The notes under the pieces were generated by a model. It did no database searches and had not been told where the DNA came from. It saw only the letters and a program-made list of their open reading frames with translations. Positions 19,572-28,791 of a stretch of 64,000 bases of DNA are shown here, piece after piece. Every line of letters begins with the position of its first letter. Positions within the stretch are counted from its first letter, which is position 1. This stretch comes from Ardenticatenaceae bacterium (GTDB taxonomy: Bacteria > Chloroflexota > Anaerolineae > Promineifilales > Promineifilaceae), in the NCBI GenBank assembly GCA_020634495.1, contig JACKBR010000002.1:124001-188000 (forward strand). The letters run 5' to 3'. The position numbers were made by a program, and so were the translations under genes.

Positions 19572-20027
19572 TTAAACTCCGTCCAGGAAAAAGGGAAACA
19601 CCAGGTTCAAAATTGTGCCTTCCCGGGTAGCACGCAAGGTCACATCAATATTTATCTGATTCGGATTGCTGCGGGCGGCGGTCACATCTACTCTAAGCAC
19701 TTCAGCCACCCGAGGCTCCTGGGCCAGCGCTTGCAGCACAAACATTTTGGCCCGATTCCGGTTGGTCTGGCTGTTTAGCTCACCGATCAGTTCGGAGAGA
19801 CGAGATCCGTAATTGGGATGCCCCAGCACTGCCATCTCGCCCATTGGCGTCAAAAAGCGGAGGAGCAAAGCCTGTTTCAAGTTGTCGGTGCCGGTCAACG
19901 TTTCCAGGTCGATACCACCTGTTTCTAGCCGTTCTCGGGTTGAGAGATCGCGTCCTCGGTACCGATCATGCTGCCGATCCAGGTTTTGTAATAACCGTAA
20001 ATCTGTGCCCCATAATTCGTTAGCCAT
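19572..20027 (-). CDS. gp25/GPW-like baseplate wedge protein
   Basis: I prefer the ATG at 20027 (151 aa), which has GAGGAA upstream, over the TTG at 20045. The core FLTPMGEMAVLGHPNYGSRL and the later helix EPRVAEVLRVDV match the gp25/GPW family, which joins the central hub and sheath through the wedge in T4, T6SS (TssE) and eCIS (Cis9). The family's Glu is not at its usual EPR position context that I could check by alignment, but EPRV is present. It is followed after 3 bp by the J-like gene. This is a structural role in the assembled particle. Confidence 0.88.
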   Translation of the reverse strand: MANELWGTDLRLLQNLDRQHDRYRGRDLSTRERLETGGIDLETLTGTDNLKQALLLRFLTPMGEMAVLGHPNYGSRLSELIGELNSQTNRNRAKMFVLQALAQEPRVAEVLRVDVTAARSNPNQINIDVTLRATREGTILNLVFPFFLDGV

Positions 20028-20041
20028 GCAAAATTCCTCAC

Positions 20042-20332
20042 TCAACCACCAATCAACACTTGAGGAAACCCAACTACAATGGTGCCGCCGTGTGCCGTTT
20101 GGTCGCCAAGCCTGGCCGCAGGACGGCCGTTAATCAGCACCGTCGCTGAGCCTTTGACAATTGTGTCTGGTGGTCCAACGCAGACGGCCATGTCGCCCAC
20201 CCGGGCCGCGGGCATGTTGCCAATAAGTACATTGACTGCACCTAAGGTGATAGGTCCACCGACGTGTGGTACGAGCCCGTTTACAAGTGGGCAAACATGC
20301 ATGTCGCTTAATCTGGCTGCCGGTCTTGACAT
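20042..20332 (-). CDS. PAAR-domain spike tip protein
   Basis: This 96-aa protein is a complete PAAR repeat protein: PAARLSDMHVCP, NMPAARVGDMAVC and GRPAARLGDQTAHGG. PAAR proteins form the sharp metal-bound cone at the tip of VgrG/gpV spikes in T6SS and eCIS (Cis10). It has no extension, so it is a simple cap and not a PAAR-toxin fusion. It lies directly downstream of the gpV-like spike gene (10 bp) and upstream of gp25, the standard order. Confidence 0.93.
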   Translation of the reverse strand: MSRPAARLSDMHVCPLVNGLVPHVGGPITLGAVNVLIGNMPAARVGDMAVCVGPPDTIVKGSATVLINGRPAARLGDQTAHGGTIVVGFPQVLIGG

Positions 20333-20342
20333 CTACTTGCTC

Positions 20343-21152
20343 CTAATTAATCTTAACCATTCCACCTTTTATTTCCGTCACAGCGCTGCTTTTCAACGCT
20401 GCTGAAACTTCACCCTGCACGGTTGCCCCGATTTTGCCTTTCATTTCAGCCTGTGTGCCCGCTTCAATCGACGTTTTTGCCTGGCTTTTAATCTTGACAT
20501 TTAGCCCTTCAATAGTGATGTCTTGAGCCGCTTTCAGGCTCATGGCGCCTTTGGCCTCTATGGTGATGTCGCCATCCTGGTTCATGGTGATTTTGGTACC
20601 ACCAGCCAGAACAGTAACGGTGCCTCCAGACTGATTCGTTTGGTCCAGTTTCATCTCGGTTTTGCCAGCCGTGGCGTGAACAATGCCATCATTGATCTGC
20701 AACGTAATTTTGGGTGGCATTTCCAGCAAAATTTCTCGGGGTGGATTGTTGTTCTTGAAATTGCGAATGCCTGCTTTGATTGTTTTGTCATCGGCTTCGG
20801 CCAATGGCAGGCGAAAGATGATTTCATCCGGCTTGTTGAGTGGCGGTCGGTCTTTGTCGTTATACAAACGGCCGATCACGATCGGCTGATCCACATCCCC
20901 CTGGTCAAAGGTGACCAGAACCAGGTCGCCCACGTTGGGAATGGCCACTGTGCCAATGTGGCCGGTGACAATAGGCACCCGCTTCAGCAGCAGGCCGCTA
21001 TCTTTCAATTCCACGTCGCAACCATAGTTGTCGTTGTCGCTGTCGCCGCTGTGCGGGTAAATAGCTTTGACCAACCCCAGCTCGGCCACACGCATGGCCC
21101 GCATTTCATGGCGGATAATTTGTTGAATGGTGTTGACGATTGTTGTAGACAT
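20343..21152 (-). CDS. gpV/gp5-like spike protein (baseplate assembly protein V)
   Basis: This 269-aa protein has an OB-fold region (GLVKAIYPHSG, GDLVLVTFDQGDVDQPIVIG) found in phage gpV, gp5 and the VgrG core. The C-terminal half is rich in short strands of the type GDITIEAKGAMSLKAAQDITIEG, expected of a triple-stranded beta-helix spike. It pairs with the gpD-like gene upstream; together they equal one VgrG, so the hub and spike are split here. It is followed by the PAAR cap gene. The ribosome-binding site is weak. Confidence 0.9.
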   Translation of the reverse strand: MSTTIVNTIQQIIRHEMRAMRVAELGLVKAIYPHSGDSDNDNYGCDVELKDSGLLLKRVPIVTGHIGTVAIPNVGDLVLVTFDQGDVDQPIVIGRLYNDKDRPPLNKPDEIIFRLPLAEADDKTIKAGIRNFKNNNPPREILLEMPPKITLQINDGIVHATAGKTEMKLDQTNQSGGTVTVLAGGTKITMNQDGDITIEAKGAMSLKAAQDITIEGLNVKIKSQAKTSIEAGTQAEMKGKIGATVQGEVSAALKSSAVTEIKGGMVKIN

Positions 21153-21164
21153 TTTTTTAGTAAT

Positions 21165-21207
21165 CCGTAATCGGTAATCGGTAATCCGTGATCGGTAATT
21201 GGTGTTT
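21165..21207. repeat. Short degenerate TAATCGG-type tandem repeat
   Basis: The 60-bp gap between the gpV-like and gpD-like genes contains several copies of (G)GTAATC(C/G)GT in tandem. It is minor and has no visible function; it may reflect local slippage. Confidence 0.5.
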
Positions 21208-21212
21208 GGTCA

Positions 21213-22283
21213 TCAGTTGCCTTTGCCTTGAAAGTTGATGGTGGTGGTGAAACCGCCGGTTTTGCTGATGTGGTGAATAAGGCTGCGTACCTGGAATTCG
21301 CCGTTGAGCGGTTCTTCAGGTACGCCCCGCAGACGGATAGCGTCTCCCAGCTTTATTTGTGGCCGTCCCTGGATAAGCAGTCGGCCGCGAATGGTGCGCT
21401 GCTGCAGGCGAGTGCTCGCGGCTTGGGCGGCTGTTTTGGCCGCAGCGGCTGTGCGCAAAACGGGTCGTTCCAACAAAAGGGTGGGTTCGCCGGAACCGGC
21501 CGTGCCCTTGTTACCGCTGAAATCTTTGGTCAACCAGGCCCACGCTCCCTCGGCCCGACCGCCACCCGGACTTTCACCAAAGGCTTCCACCTTGCCGGCA
21601 AGGAGGTCGCTCTGTAAACTTTCCAACTCAATCACGTGCTTGCCGTATTCCAGGGTATGAATTGTGTTACCGTTGCTGAACTTTTCCATGACCAGTTTGC
21701 CTTCGGCATTGATGTAGAGATCGAGGCCGGAGAGATCGGCCAGGTGGCGTATGTGCTGGTAATGGTTGCGACGGCCGTCTACCACATAAGCAGGAAAGGT
21801 GATACCGTTGTCGGCCTTAGCCACACTTACCCCGGACTGGTCGGCCAGATCGCGAATGATTTGAGCGGCCGTTTTGTTCTCATATGTCTTGTTACTAAAG
21901 CTGCGCAGCAGCTTTAGCGCCGCGCTGTGGCCGATGACGCGACTGGTGGTCAAACCCGGTTCCACGCTAATGATGTCGCCGGTCATTACCTGTGTCAGTA
22001 CATCATCACTGTCGTAGCCCAGTTCAATCGTCAGCTCGCCATCTTTATCCGGCCGGAAGCTGCCGACCTGGCCCATGACCAGGGTAAAGCTGTCGGCCGG
22101 GGCGTCTTTGTCCAGACGTACCGTCAATTCCACCACGGTGCTGGCCTGGGGTTCGTCGGTGGTGTCAATGATTTGACTGCCACCGCCCAACACGCCCCCT
22201 GTCACATTACTGACAGCGCCCGTTAATCCTGATGAGCTGCCGGCGGAACGGCCGTAGGTGAGTTTGTAGGCAGGTTTAAGCAT
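21213..22283 (-). CDS. Phage late control D-like hub protein (VgrG N-terminal half)
   Basis: This 356-aa protein resembles phage gpD/gp27, the hub that links tube to spike. Diagnostic parts are VELTVRLDKDAPADSFTL, TAAQIIRDLADQSGVSV and the NHYQHIRHLADLSGLDLYI region. The ATG at 22283 follows ATCATG context with a poor ribosome-binding site. It lies between the large amidase protein and the gpV-like spike, matching the split gpD-gpV form of VgrG. In the particle it should sit at the centre of the baseplate as a trimer. A short Gly/Ser-rich insert lies near residues 15-40. Confidence 0.85.
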   Translation of the reverse strand: MLKPAYKLTYGRSAGSSSGLTGAVSNVTGGVLGGGSQIIDTTDEPQASTVVELTVRLDKDAPADSFTLVMGQVGSFRPDKDGELTIELGYDSDDVLTQVMTGDIISVEPGLTTSRVIGHSAALKLLRSFSNKTYENKTAAQIIRDLADQSGVSVAKADNGITFPAYVVDGRRNHYQHIRHLADLSGLDLYINAEGKLVMEKFSNGNTIHTLEYGKHVIELESLQSDLLAGKVEAFGESPGGGRAEGAWAWLTKDFSGNKGTAGSGEPTLLLERPVLRTAAAAKTAAQAASTRLQQRTIRGRLLIQGRPQIKLGDAIRLRGVPEEPLNGEFQVRSLIHHISKTGGFTTTINFQGKGN

Positions 22284-22319
22284 GATCTTGTCTTTTAATA
22301 TTTGTAAACATGGCTAGCT

Positions 22320-25300
22320 TTATCGAACTGACTTGATCATTTCAGCAGTCCGCAGATCGACCTCACCGCGCTGAAAATTTGTATCGGTTCGTTGGCGAGC
22401 GCCGCTAAAAAAATGGTCTTGAAACATATTTACTGCCCATAATGTTTGTTGTCCAAAGGAACCATCAACTGGGCAGAAATAGCCAATATCACTTAGGTCT
22501 GTTTGCAATTCTTGGATAACTGCACTCGTTATACTAGAACGTGAAGCTCCTCCATAACGATTATTAGCATCATTATCGCCATTTCTAAGTCGCCCATTTG
22601 GTACTTCAGTAAAGAAATTCCCGTAGATAGTAGGAGGATGTGGACCTGCCCTCACGATTAGCCCCAATCCTGCGTTTTCCAAACGAGACCAATCAAATTC
22701 ATCGCCTGGATCACCAGCTTTACGCCCTAATCTTTGGGGATTAGTATTAAGAGCAATGTCACTATGTCCAATAATGGCATTTGCTGGGATTGTTGGGTGT
22801 GCCACGCGAATACGCCTAATTAGTTCCAGAAGAGATGTATACTGTTCTGTAGTATATGGTCCACTTCGATTGACTATCTCGATTCCAACGCTCGAGCTGT
22901 TCATAGAAGTTTGCCCATCCCAGTAGGCTCGGCCTGCGTGATTTGAACGCCTAGATTCGTGTACCATCTTCACGACTCGACCATCAATATCAATTACGTA
23001 ATGAGCAGATACACTGTTGCTCGGATTTAAGAACCAATTAATGGCATTTGCTGCCTGTGTCCCGCCTGTATGATGAACAATAATCGAGGTTATGGTTGTT
23101 CCAGCAGCACGATTTCCCTGATGAGGCGACCTTATCCACACAGGCTGTATTAGGGCAGTTATCTGATTTCCTCTAAATGTTATGTGGAAACTGGCTGTGC
23201 TGATTATTTGATTGTTGCGCACTGAAATATCTGTTTCCAACCTACGCCAGATGGGGTTTGGGCCGCCTGTAGCTGTCCCAATGGCAGGCCCCACAGGATC
23301 AGCCGTGTGATTAACGGGCTCGATTTGCAACTGGTAAGTTCCATCAGGTAAAGAGGAAAGGTTCAAGGTGACCCGTCCGGAGTTATTCGTAGTGCCTTGT
23401 ACCAGAGATGTTCCCCCACTGACAATCCGAACAGCAGCACCTGAGATATTTTGATCAATGATTCGATTTCGAATACTAAATTGGACAGAAGGCCCAGCCC
23501 CAGATGTAGCTATAAATTCAAAACCGGCAGGTAAGGTACCAGACTGGGCGTCTGGGTTTTGAACCTGAATATCAACTCGGCCAGCGGTTCTGGCAGGTGC
23601 TATTGCTCGAAGCTCTGTTGAGGAAATGAAGTTGACATTTGTCGCTGCGTTTCCACCGACAGATACTGTAGCGCCATTGCTAAACCCGGTACCAGTAATT
23701 GTGATGAAGGTGCCACCAGAAGTTGCCCCAATTCCAGGTTGAACGGCCGTTACAGTTGGCGCAGGTGCAGTTTGTGCAGTATAAGTGTAAGCGCTTGAAA
23801 GAGTGTTGCTGCCGACAGCAGCACTGCTCACGGTAATATCGACTATACTGGCGCTACCCGGTGGAGTAACGGCCGTAATAGATGTGCTGTTGTTCACTGT
23901 AGCAGCTGCCAGATTACCACCAATCTGTACCTGTACACCCGCTGTGAAGTTTGTCCCAACAAGTGTGACAGATTGTCCTCCAGCCGTTGAGCCACTATCT
24001 GGCGTAACAGAAATAACCGTCAGCCCAGCCATTGCCATATTGAACGCCTGTAATCTGGGTCGCAGCACATGCCAGTTCGACGGGTTACGCGCTTCAATGC
24101 GAGCAATCATCATGCTTGTCGTTGGATCCGAAGATGACTGCCTTAAATCTTGAAATGGTCGCCAAATCATAGACAAAAATCGATCGCGGACGTTTGTATT
24201 TGTAATCCAGGCAGAGCTTAAGCTTACATCTCCGTTTACACTCTCTGGGATGATTGCATTTGCCATAACAGCAGGCGTAACAACATCATTCAAAAAGAGA
24301 GATAACAAACCGTTAGCAAAAGCACCTTCCACACTTTCACCTTTATTAATTGGTGGCGGCCCCAATGGGTGATTGTTTCCGTCATCATCTCTTACATTTG
24401 CCACGTTATAAGGTGGCACACCAGTTCGCTCAAAAATGGCTTCCATAAACTCGGGCCAACCCTCGATAAGGGCATGCTCTGGATTTGACAATAAAAAAAT
24501 AGAATGTTTGAGTGATAAGTCGCCAAAAAGTCCTTCAAAAGCAATATCAGCACTGGAAAAATTCAATTCCTGCCACATTATTTGATGGGTAATTTCATGA
24601 ATGATCGTTCCTCGATCCCAATGGTCTGCTGGAGGAAGATTAACTTCACCCACAGGCCAAGAATAGGCAACGCCAGATAGCGATGTAAGGTAAAATTCCA
24701 ATTCTTCGAAGCCGAGCCAGACACCACCAGTAATATGGAAAAGAAACGTAGATAACTCGCGGAGTACTTTTAAGAAATAAAGGGCTACATTCCTATTGTC
24801 GGTATTGGCTTGAAGCGATCGGGGGGTAGCATGGAGACCTAACGATGTTTGGTCGTTATCATCAAATGGGATCTTCCAAGCATCAATGTCAACAGTAGCT
24901 CGATTTAGATTGATTGAAGCATCCGCAATATCAAATTCAACTTGTAAATAAACTGAATCACCACCCTCGATATTAAAGATGACGCCGTGAATCTCTCCGT
25001 TACTGTTTGTGCGGAAGGTTTTTACCCTAGTATCGCTAAATATTCCTGTAATGTTGAATGAAATACCCACGCCGGATGGAGCCGGAGCCGGATTTCCAGC
25101 ATGAGCACCCCCAGACACCGGATAAACGAGGCGGGCATGAACATCTAGGCCGATACGAAAAACAAGTGGCACCGCAGCGCTTCCTAACTGATCTCCTGTG
25201 AAGTCTTCATGGTAACCCGGTGTTCCATCTGTTGCATTCCACCCTTTTGTAGACCACTCGTCTGGTAATGTGTGCCCGGCATGAACAAGTCCATTGGTTC

Positions 25301-27614
25301 GAACTCGAAAGAAAATGTCAGGTTCTGATTCGTCAATATTTTGCAAGCCGAGAATGCTAAAACTAACTTTCCCATTTGCATCCGTGGATTCAGTAACAAG
25401 GACATCATTTCCTGAGACAGGATCGTAATCCATCAAATCAACGTTTATCCCAGCAGGAAGTGGTTCAAACGTTTGGGTGCTCAAATTCCATATTTCAAAT
25501 TGAAGGAAGAATTGTGCAGTTTGGCGAACGCTGAAGGTTTCTTCAGCCAATATAGCTGCTTGTCCGGTAATAACGGCCGTTAAACGTATATTATCTGTAA
25601 CGCTACCAGCTGTAATGCCCTGAATCGTAATGGTCTCAGATTTGATGATGGTTCTGGTTCCTGCATTAGTACTGCTAAACTTGGCTTCTCCAGTGCCTGA
25701 GGTTGTACTTAATGTCAGCGTTATCGACATTTCGCCATTAAGTAGTGCAGGTGCTACAGATATGGGTACATCAATCGTCTGTCCGGCTGGAACAGATGTG
25801 ATCTCTGGAATCGTAACCGATACAGTAGTGATATTAACTCGATCAGCGTCCGCTTCAACATTCCGAATGCCCAGTTGATATCCAGCATCCCGCGCAGCAG
25901 AACTAACTTGTTGGCCCTCCACGAAAAAGCGGCTGCTATTAGCAGAAATGCTAATGTTTTGGATTATTTGAGGTGAGGCAAGCTCCTTTTGGTCAGAGGC
26001 CGGTTGCTCAGTAGAGAACAGGGCTGTTCCTGTTCCGATGGCGGTTAATTCTAATTCGCCATTAAAGTCAGCGGGCTGGGCTTGACGGACAGTCAACATG
26101 GCTCGCTCGTGAGAGTGATCGCCCCTAGCAAGCGGAATTAACCGACCAGGATTGATCTTGTCGCCGGCCGACATGGGTAGGGGGTCAACTCCTGGGTTGG
26201 TTCTGCTTACAGCGATGTCTAGTGTGAGTTCAACGGCTGTTAGGATTGCTATCGCTGGGTTTCCAATCTGCCCCCCGGTTGCATTGAGAAATGTCAATTC
26301 GAGCTGTTCATCATTTAAAGCAGCACTTGCTCTATTCCCCTCTGTGAACAAAGTGACGCCTGCATTGAGTTGGGCATCTATAAATAAATTATCTGTCCCG
26401 TTGAAAGTTATCTCAGTGCCTCCGTTAGCCGCCGTAAAGAAACGCACCCGATCACTTGAGCGCGTAAATATGCCACTGCCCACCAAAGGGGCGGTTAAAG
26501 GATCGGGGCGAAGAATAACAGTTTGCCGGGCCGGGTTGGTATGGACTTTTTTGACCACGACAACTGGCGCAGATAAGGTGATTTGGGGGCCGGAGGTTAT
26601 TGAGACCACGGTAAAATCTTCTTGAGCCAATATTGCTGTGGCCCCTGTCTCTTTGGCAGTAATTTGAATGTTATCAACCTGGTTGCTAACAGTAACCGCC
26701 CGGATGCGCACGGTTTGGGAGCTGGTTATCACCATCGTGTTACTGTTTGTGCTGACAAACTCAGCAGCGCCCGTGCCTACATGGGTTGTCAATTCTAAAG
26801 TAACCGTCGTAGCCATTGGTAAGGGAGAGGGGATTATGGTGACCTGAACGCGTTCTATTTGACCCTGGATGATTCTGTCAATATTGGCAATCGTTACAGC
26901 AGGCGTAACTGGAGGAAGTGTCTGACAAAGTTGCTGCCAATTGTGATAATCAGCACAAGAAATGACGGGAGTGTTGTTGTCACGGAAGAAGAATACCTCT
27001 GATCGGCGGCTGGGAGCATGATTTCCACTCCCAAGGATATGTTGTTCACCACAGGCCAGGGTTGGTGGTGTGAGCAGGTTCACAACCGGTGATGAAGCCG
27101 GATGACCCAAAAGTGCATCAAAATAATTGGTAAATAAGGTGCTGCGTAATTGTGCCCCAGCGGCATTGTTGGCTCGGTGAGCATCGATATCAGCTTGTAT
27201 TGGCGGCGTGCCATTCACTTCTTGTAGCATGATGCGGAAATCACTGTTGCCCCAGGCGTTACTTCTTTCTGCCTGAAAGATTGTTTCCCAGGCATTCACA
27301 TTAAGTTGTAGAACTGCCAAGACAGAATCGGCCCGACGCTGCGAAAGCTGGCCATTACTGGAAGAGCTGCCAACTTCATCTGTGTGTCCCACGATAATCA
27401 TTCTTTCATTGGGTGTTACCTGGCGTACGCGGTCCAAAATCTCACGAAAAGCCAGTCTGTGCCCGGCTACGGAAGAATCAATAAAGGAAGAAGCTGTGGC
27501 AAAATTGAAAAGATCAGCAATATGACAGAAGCGCAGATCGCTGCTGATACGCAATAAAGCATTGGCTGTCTGCCCGGCATTAACTGTCACTGTGGCTTCT
27601 AAAACATCGGTCAC
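22320..27614 (-). CDS. Giant particle-associated cell-wall enzyme: OmpA-like, HExxH, IPT/TIG, PGRP amidase, PG-binding
   Basis: This protein has 1764 aa. Residues about 12-105 have an OmpA-like peptidoglycan-binding motif (IIVGHTDEVGSSSSNGQLSQ, RRADSVLAVL). Residues about 240-900 are beta-sandwich repeats. An HEITH zinc-protease motif occurs near residue 1004 (TIIHEITHQIMW). Two IPT/TIG domains follow at about 1185-1360. Residues about 1500-1670 are an N-acetylmuramoyl-L-alanine amidase of the PGRP/Amidase_2 type (IIVHHTGG, HYVIDIDGRVV, IIGHSDIA). The last 75 residues resemble a PG_binding_1 domain (LQTDLSDIGYFCPVDGSFG). There is no signal peptide. It sits between Cis7-like and gpD-like genes, suggesting a baseplate-linked enzyme that opens the target wall, or a loaded effector. 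The HExxH domain may be an independent peptidase. Confidence 0.8.
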   Translation of the reverse strand: MTDVLEATVTVNAGQTANALLRISSDLRFCHIADLFNFATASSFIDSSVAGHRLAFREILDRVRQVTPNERMIIVGHTDEVGSSSSNGQLSQRRADSVLAVLQLNVNAWETIFQAERSNAWGNSDFRIMLQEVNGTPPIQADIDAHRANNAAGAQLRSTLFTNYFDALLGHPASSPVVNLLTPPTLACGEQHILGSGNHAPSRRSEVFFFRDNNTPVISCADYHNWQQLCQTLPPVTPAVTIANIDRIIQGQIERVQVTIIPSPLPMATTVTLELTTHVGTGAAEFVSTNSNTMVITSSQTVRIRAVTVSNQVDNIQITAKETGATAILAQEDFTVVSITSGPQITLSAPVVVVKKVHTNPARQTVILRPDPLTAPLVGSGIFTRSSDRVRFFTAANGGTEITFNGTDNLFIDAQLNAGVTLFTEGNRASAALNDEQLELTFLNATGGQIGNPAIAILTAVELTLDIAVSRTNPGVDPLPMSAGDKINPGRLIPLARGDHSHERAMLTVRQAQPADFNGELELTAIGTGTALFSTEQPASDQKELASPQIIQNISISANSSRFFVEGQQVSSAARDAGYQLGIRNVEADADRVNITTVSVTIPEITSVPAGQTIDVPISVAPALLNGEMSITLTLSTTSGTGEAKFSSTNAGTRTIIKSETITIQGITAGSVTDNIRLTAVITGQAAILAEETFSVRQTAQFFLQFEIWNLSTQTFEPLPAGINVDLMDYDPVSGNDVLVTESTDANGKVSFSILGLQNIDESEPDIFFRVRTNGLVHAGHTLPDEWSTKGWNATDGTPGYHEDFTGDQLGSAAVPLVFRIGLDVHARLVYPVSGGAHAGNPAPAPSGVGISFNITGIFSDTRVKTFRTNSNGEIHGVIFNIEGGDSVYLQVEFDIADASINLNRATVDIDAWKIPFDDNDQTSLGLHATPRSLQANTDNRNVALYFLKVLRELSTFLFHITGGVWLGFEELEFYLTSLSGVAYSWPVGEVNLPPADHWDRGTIIHEITHQIMWQELNFSSADIAFEGLFGDLSLKHSIFLLSNPEHALIEGWPEFMEAIFERTGVPPYNVANVRDDDGNNHPLGPPPINKGESVEGAFANGLLSLFLNDVVTPAVMANAIIPESVNGDVSLSSAWITNTNVRDRFLSMIWRPFQDLRQSSSDPTTSMMIARIEARNPSNWHVLRPRLQAFNMAMAGLTVISVTPDSGSTAGGQSVTLVGTNFTAGVQVQIGGNLAAATVNNSTSITAVTPPGSASIVDITVSSAAVGSNTLSSAYTYTAQTAPAPTVTAVQPGIGATSGGTFITITGTGFSNGATVSVGGNAATNVNFISSTELRAIAPARTAGRVDIQVQNPDAQSGTLPAGFEFIATSGAGPSVQFSIRNRIIDQNISGAAVRIVSGGTSLVQGTTNNSGRVTLNLSSLPDGTYQLQIEPVNHTADPVGPAIGTATGGPNPIWRRLETDISVRNNQIISTASFHITFRGNQITALIQPVWIRSPHQGNRAAGTTITSIIVHHTGGTQAANAINWFLNPSNSVSAHYVIDIDGRVVKMVHESRRSNHAGRAYWDGQTSMNSSSVGIEIVNRSGPYTTEQYTSLLELIRRIRVAHPTIPANAIIGHSDIALNTNPQRLGRKAGDPGDEFDWSRLENAGLGLIVRAGPHPPTIYGNFFTEVPNGRLRNGDNDANNRYGGASRSSITSAVIQELQTDLSDIGYFCPVDGSFGQQTLWAVNMFQDHFFSGARQRTDTNFQRGEVDLRTAEMIKSVR

Positions 27615-27619
27615 GCGGC

Positions 27620-28285
27620 TTATCTCCTAGCAATCTTTACAGTGTAAATGCCAGCCTGAACATCCTCACGTATGTACAAACCATTGGTTTGTTCCTCAAT
27701 AGTGAAATAAACCTCCTCACCAGCCTGGGTTGTGCCTTCAGCCAAAACAACTAGCTTAGTAAAGTCTTGATTTTCGCCCAACATCTCGACTTGTACTCGA
27801 AGCTCTCCCTGAGTTTGGGCAATATCTTCTTCAACCTCCGTTTGCCGCTGTGTACCCTCTTCTGCAAGCTCTTCATCAATAGCAGTTGTCGCAGGAGGTT
27901 GTATAGTGCCAACTGGCGTTGCAAGGGTGTATTCACGTAGAGTGACGGCGTACTCGAAGCGTTCTGGCTTGCCAGCAAGTTCCCGTACCCCCATTTCTTC
28001 AATGAGCATCTGGTCAACGCGAACGGCCGTTGCTATATCAGCTACAAACGGCACCGGTTCGGCGGCGCGGAACTTTTCGCGCAGCGTTTTTAGCCCCTCA
28101 GCCGCTTCTGGTCCGGTTAATATGCCAGTGAGCGTGATCTGGGTGGCCCGCCGCTTTTGCCGCTGCAAAAAATCCCCTTCCAGCGCTGGCACACCATGCT
28201 GAGCCAGCAGTTCGCCCTCATCTATTTCGATTTTTTGCACAAGTTGCAGCTCGACATCACCGAGCATTGGTCTGCCGTTTGCCAT
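27620..28285 (-). CDS. Cis7/hub-initiator-like tail protein, copy B
   Basis: This 221-aa protein is a paralogue of the protein at 28792-29343: both share MLxxxELxxVQxIxxxExxLLAxH, a THITLxGxxTGPE-like strand and an ELAGKPxRxxYxxTLxEY segment. This fold resembles the N-terminal part of contractile-particle Cis7/gp53-like hub proteins and phage circularisation/gpU-like proteins. No LysM is visible, unlike classic Cis7. The last 60 residues form an extra beta-rich domain (VVLAEGTTQAGEEVYF). The ATG has GAGG upstream. It is followed by the amidase giant with 5 bp between genes. Confidence 0.6.
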   Translation of the reverse strand: MANGRPMLGDVELQLVQKIEIDEGELLAQHGVPALEGDFLQRQKRRATQITLTGILTGPEAAEGLKTLREKFRAAEPVPFVADIATAVRVDQMLIEEMGVRELAGKPERFEYAVTLREYTLATPVGTIQPPATTAIDEELAEEGTQRQTEVEEDIAQTQGELRVQVEMLGENQDFTKLVVLAEGTTQAGEEVYFTIEEQTNGLYIREDVQAGIYTVKIARR

Positions 28286-28348
28286 ATAACAACCTCATTT
28301 GAGAATTCGGCGATTGGTAAAACCCAATATTGACTGCTTAAGAAGATT

Positions 28349-28771
28349 TTAAGCGGGTTTCAGGGAATTAAGCTGCCCTACGATGGCATCAATCAAATCC
28401 AGGATGTCTTGCTTGACCTCATCGAGCGAGGGCAGGCCGCCAACTACATTTAGGGCGGAGCGAATATTGTCTACCGTGCCCTGAGCATCATCAGGCAGCA
28501 AATCAGCCGAAGCGTCGAGAAAACCGGTGATTTTTGCGGTAAACTCAGACACTTCAGAAAGACCCTGAATATTGCTTACATCCAGGTTTTGAATTTCTGT
28601 CTTGATCTGGTTCATCAAATTGACCAGCAAATCAATAACATCAACAATACCGTCAATTAGGGAAGCCAATTGTTGGAAGGCAGGCCTGATTACGGCCACG
28701 TTGTCATCTAAAAACTTTTTGAAATCCTCAAGGGCGACTTTAAGTTCTTGATAGATATTTTTTTCGGCCAT
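28349..28771 (-). CDS. Small all-helical tail-operon protein
   Basis: This 140-aa protein appears nearly all alpha-helical, with long amphipathic stretches (AFQQLASLIDGIVDVIDLLV, DEVKQDILDLIDAIVGQLN). The start has AGGAG 8 nt upstream. I do not recognise a family. It lies between the two Cis7-like paralogues. It might be a very short ruler or tape-measure-like protein or a chaperone; a normal tape measure would be several hundred residues, so this is only a guess from fold and position. Confidence 0.5.
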   Translation of the reverse strand: MAEKNIYQELKVALEDFKKFLDDNVAVIRPAFQQLASLIDGIVDVIDLLVNLMNQIKTEIQNLDVSNIQGLSEVSEFTAKITGFLDASADLLPDDAQGTVDNIRSALNVVGGLPSLDEVKQDILDLIDAIVGQLNSLKPA

Positions 28772-28791
28772 TACTCATTCTCCTTATATGA

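Noticed and set aside
20042..21152. PAAR and gpV-like genes as part of a type VI secretion system
   Set aside because: No TssJLM membrane complex, ClpV or TssBC pair is present; the spike is split as gpD plus gpV as in phage and eCIS.
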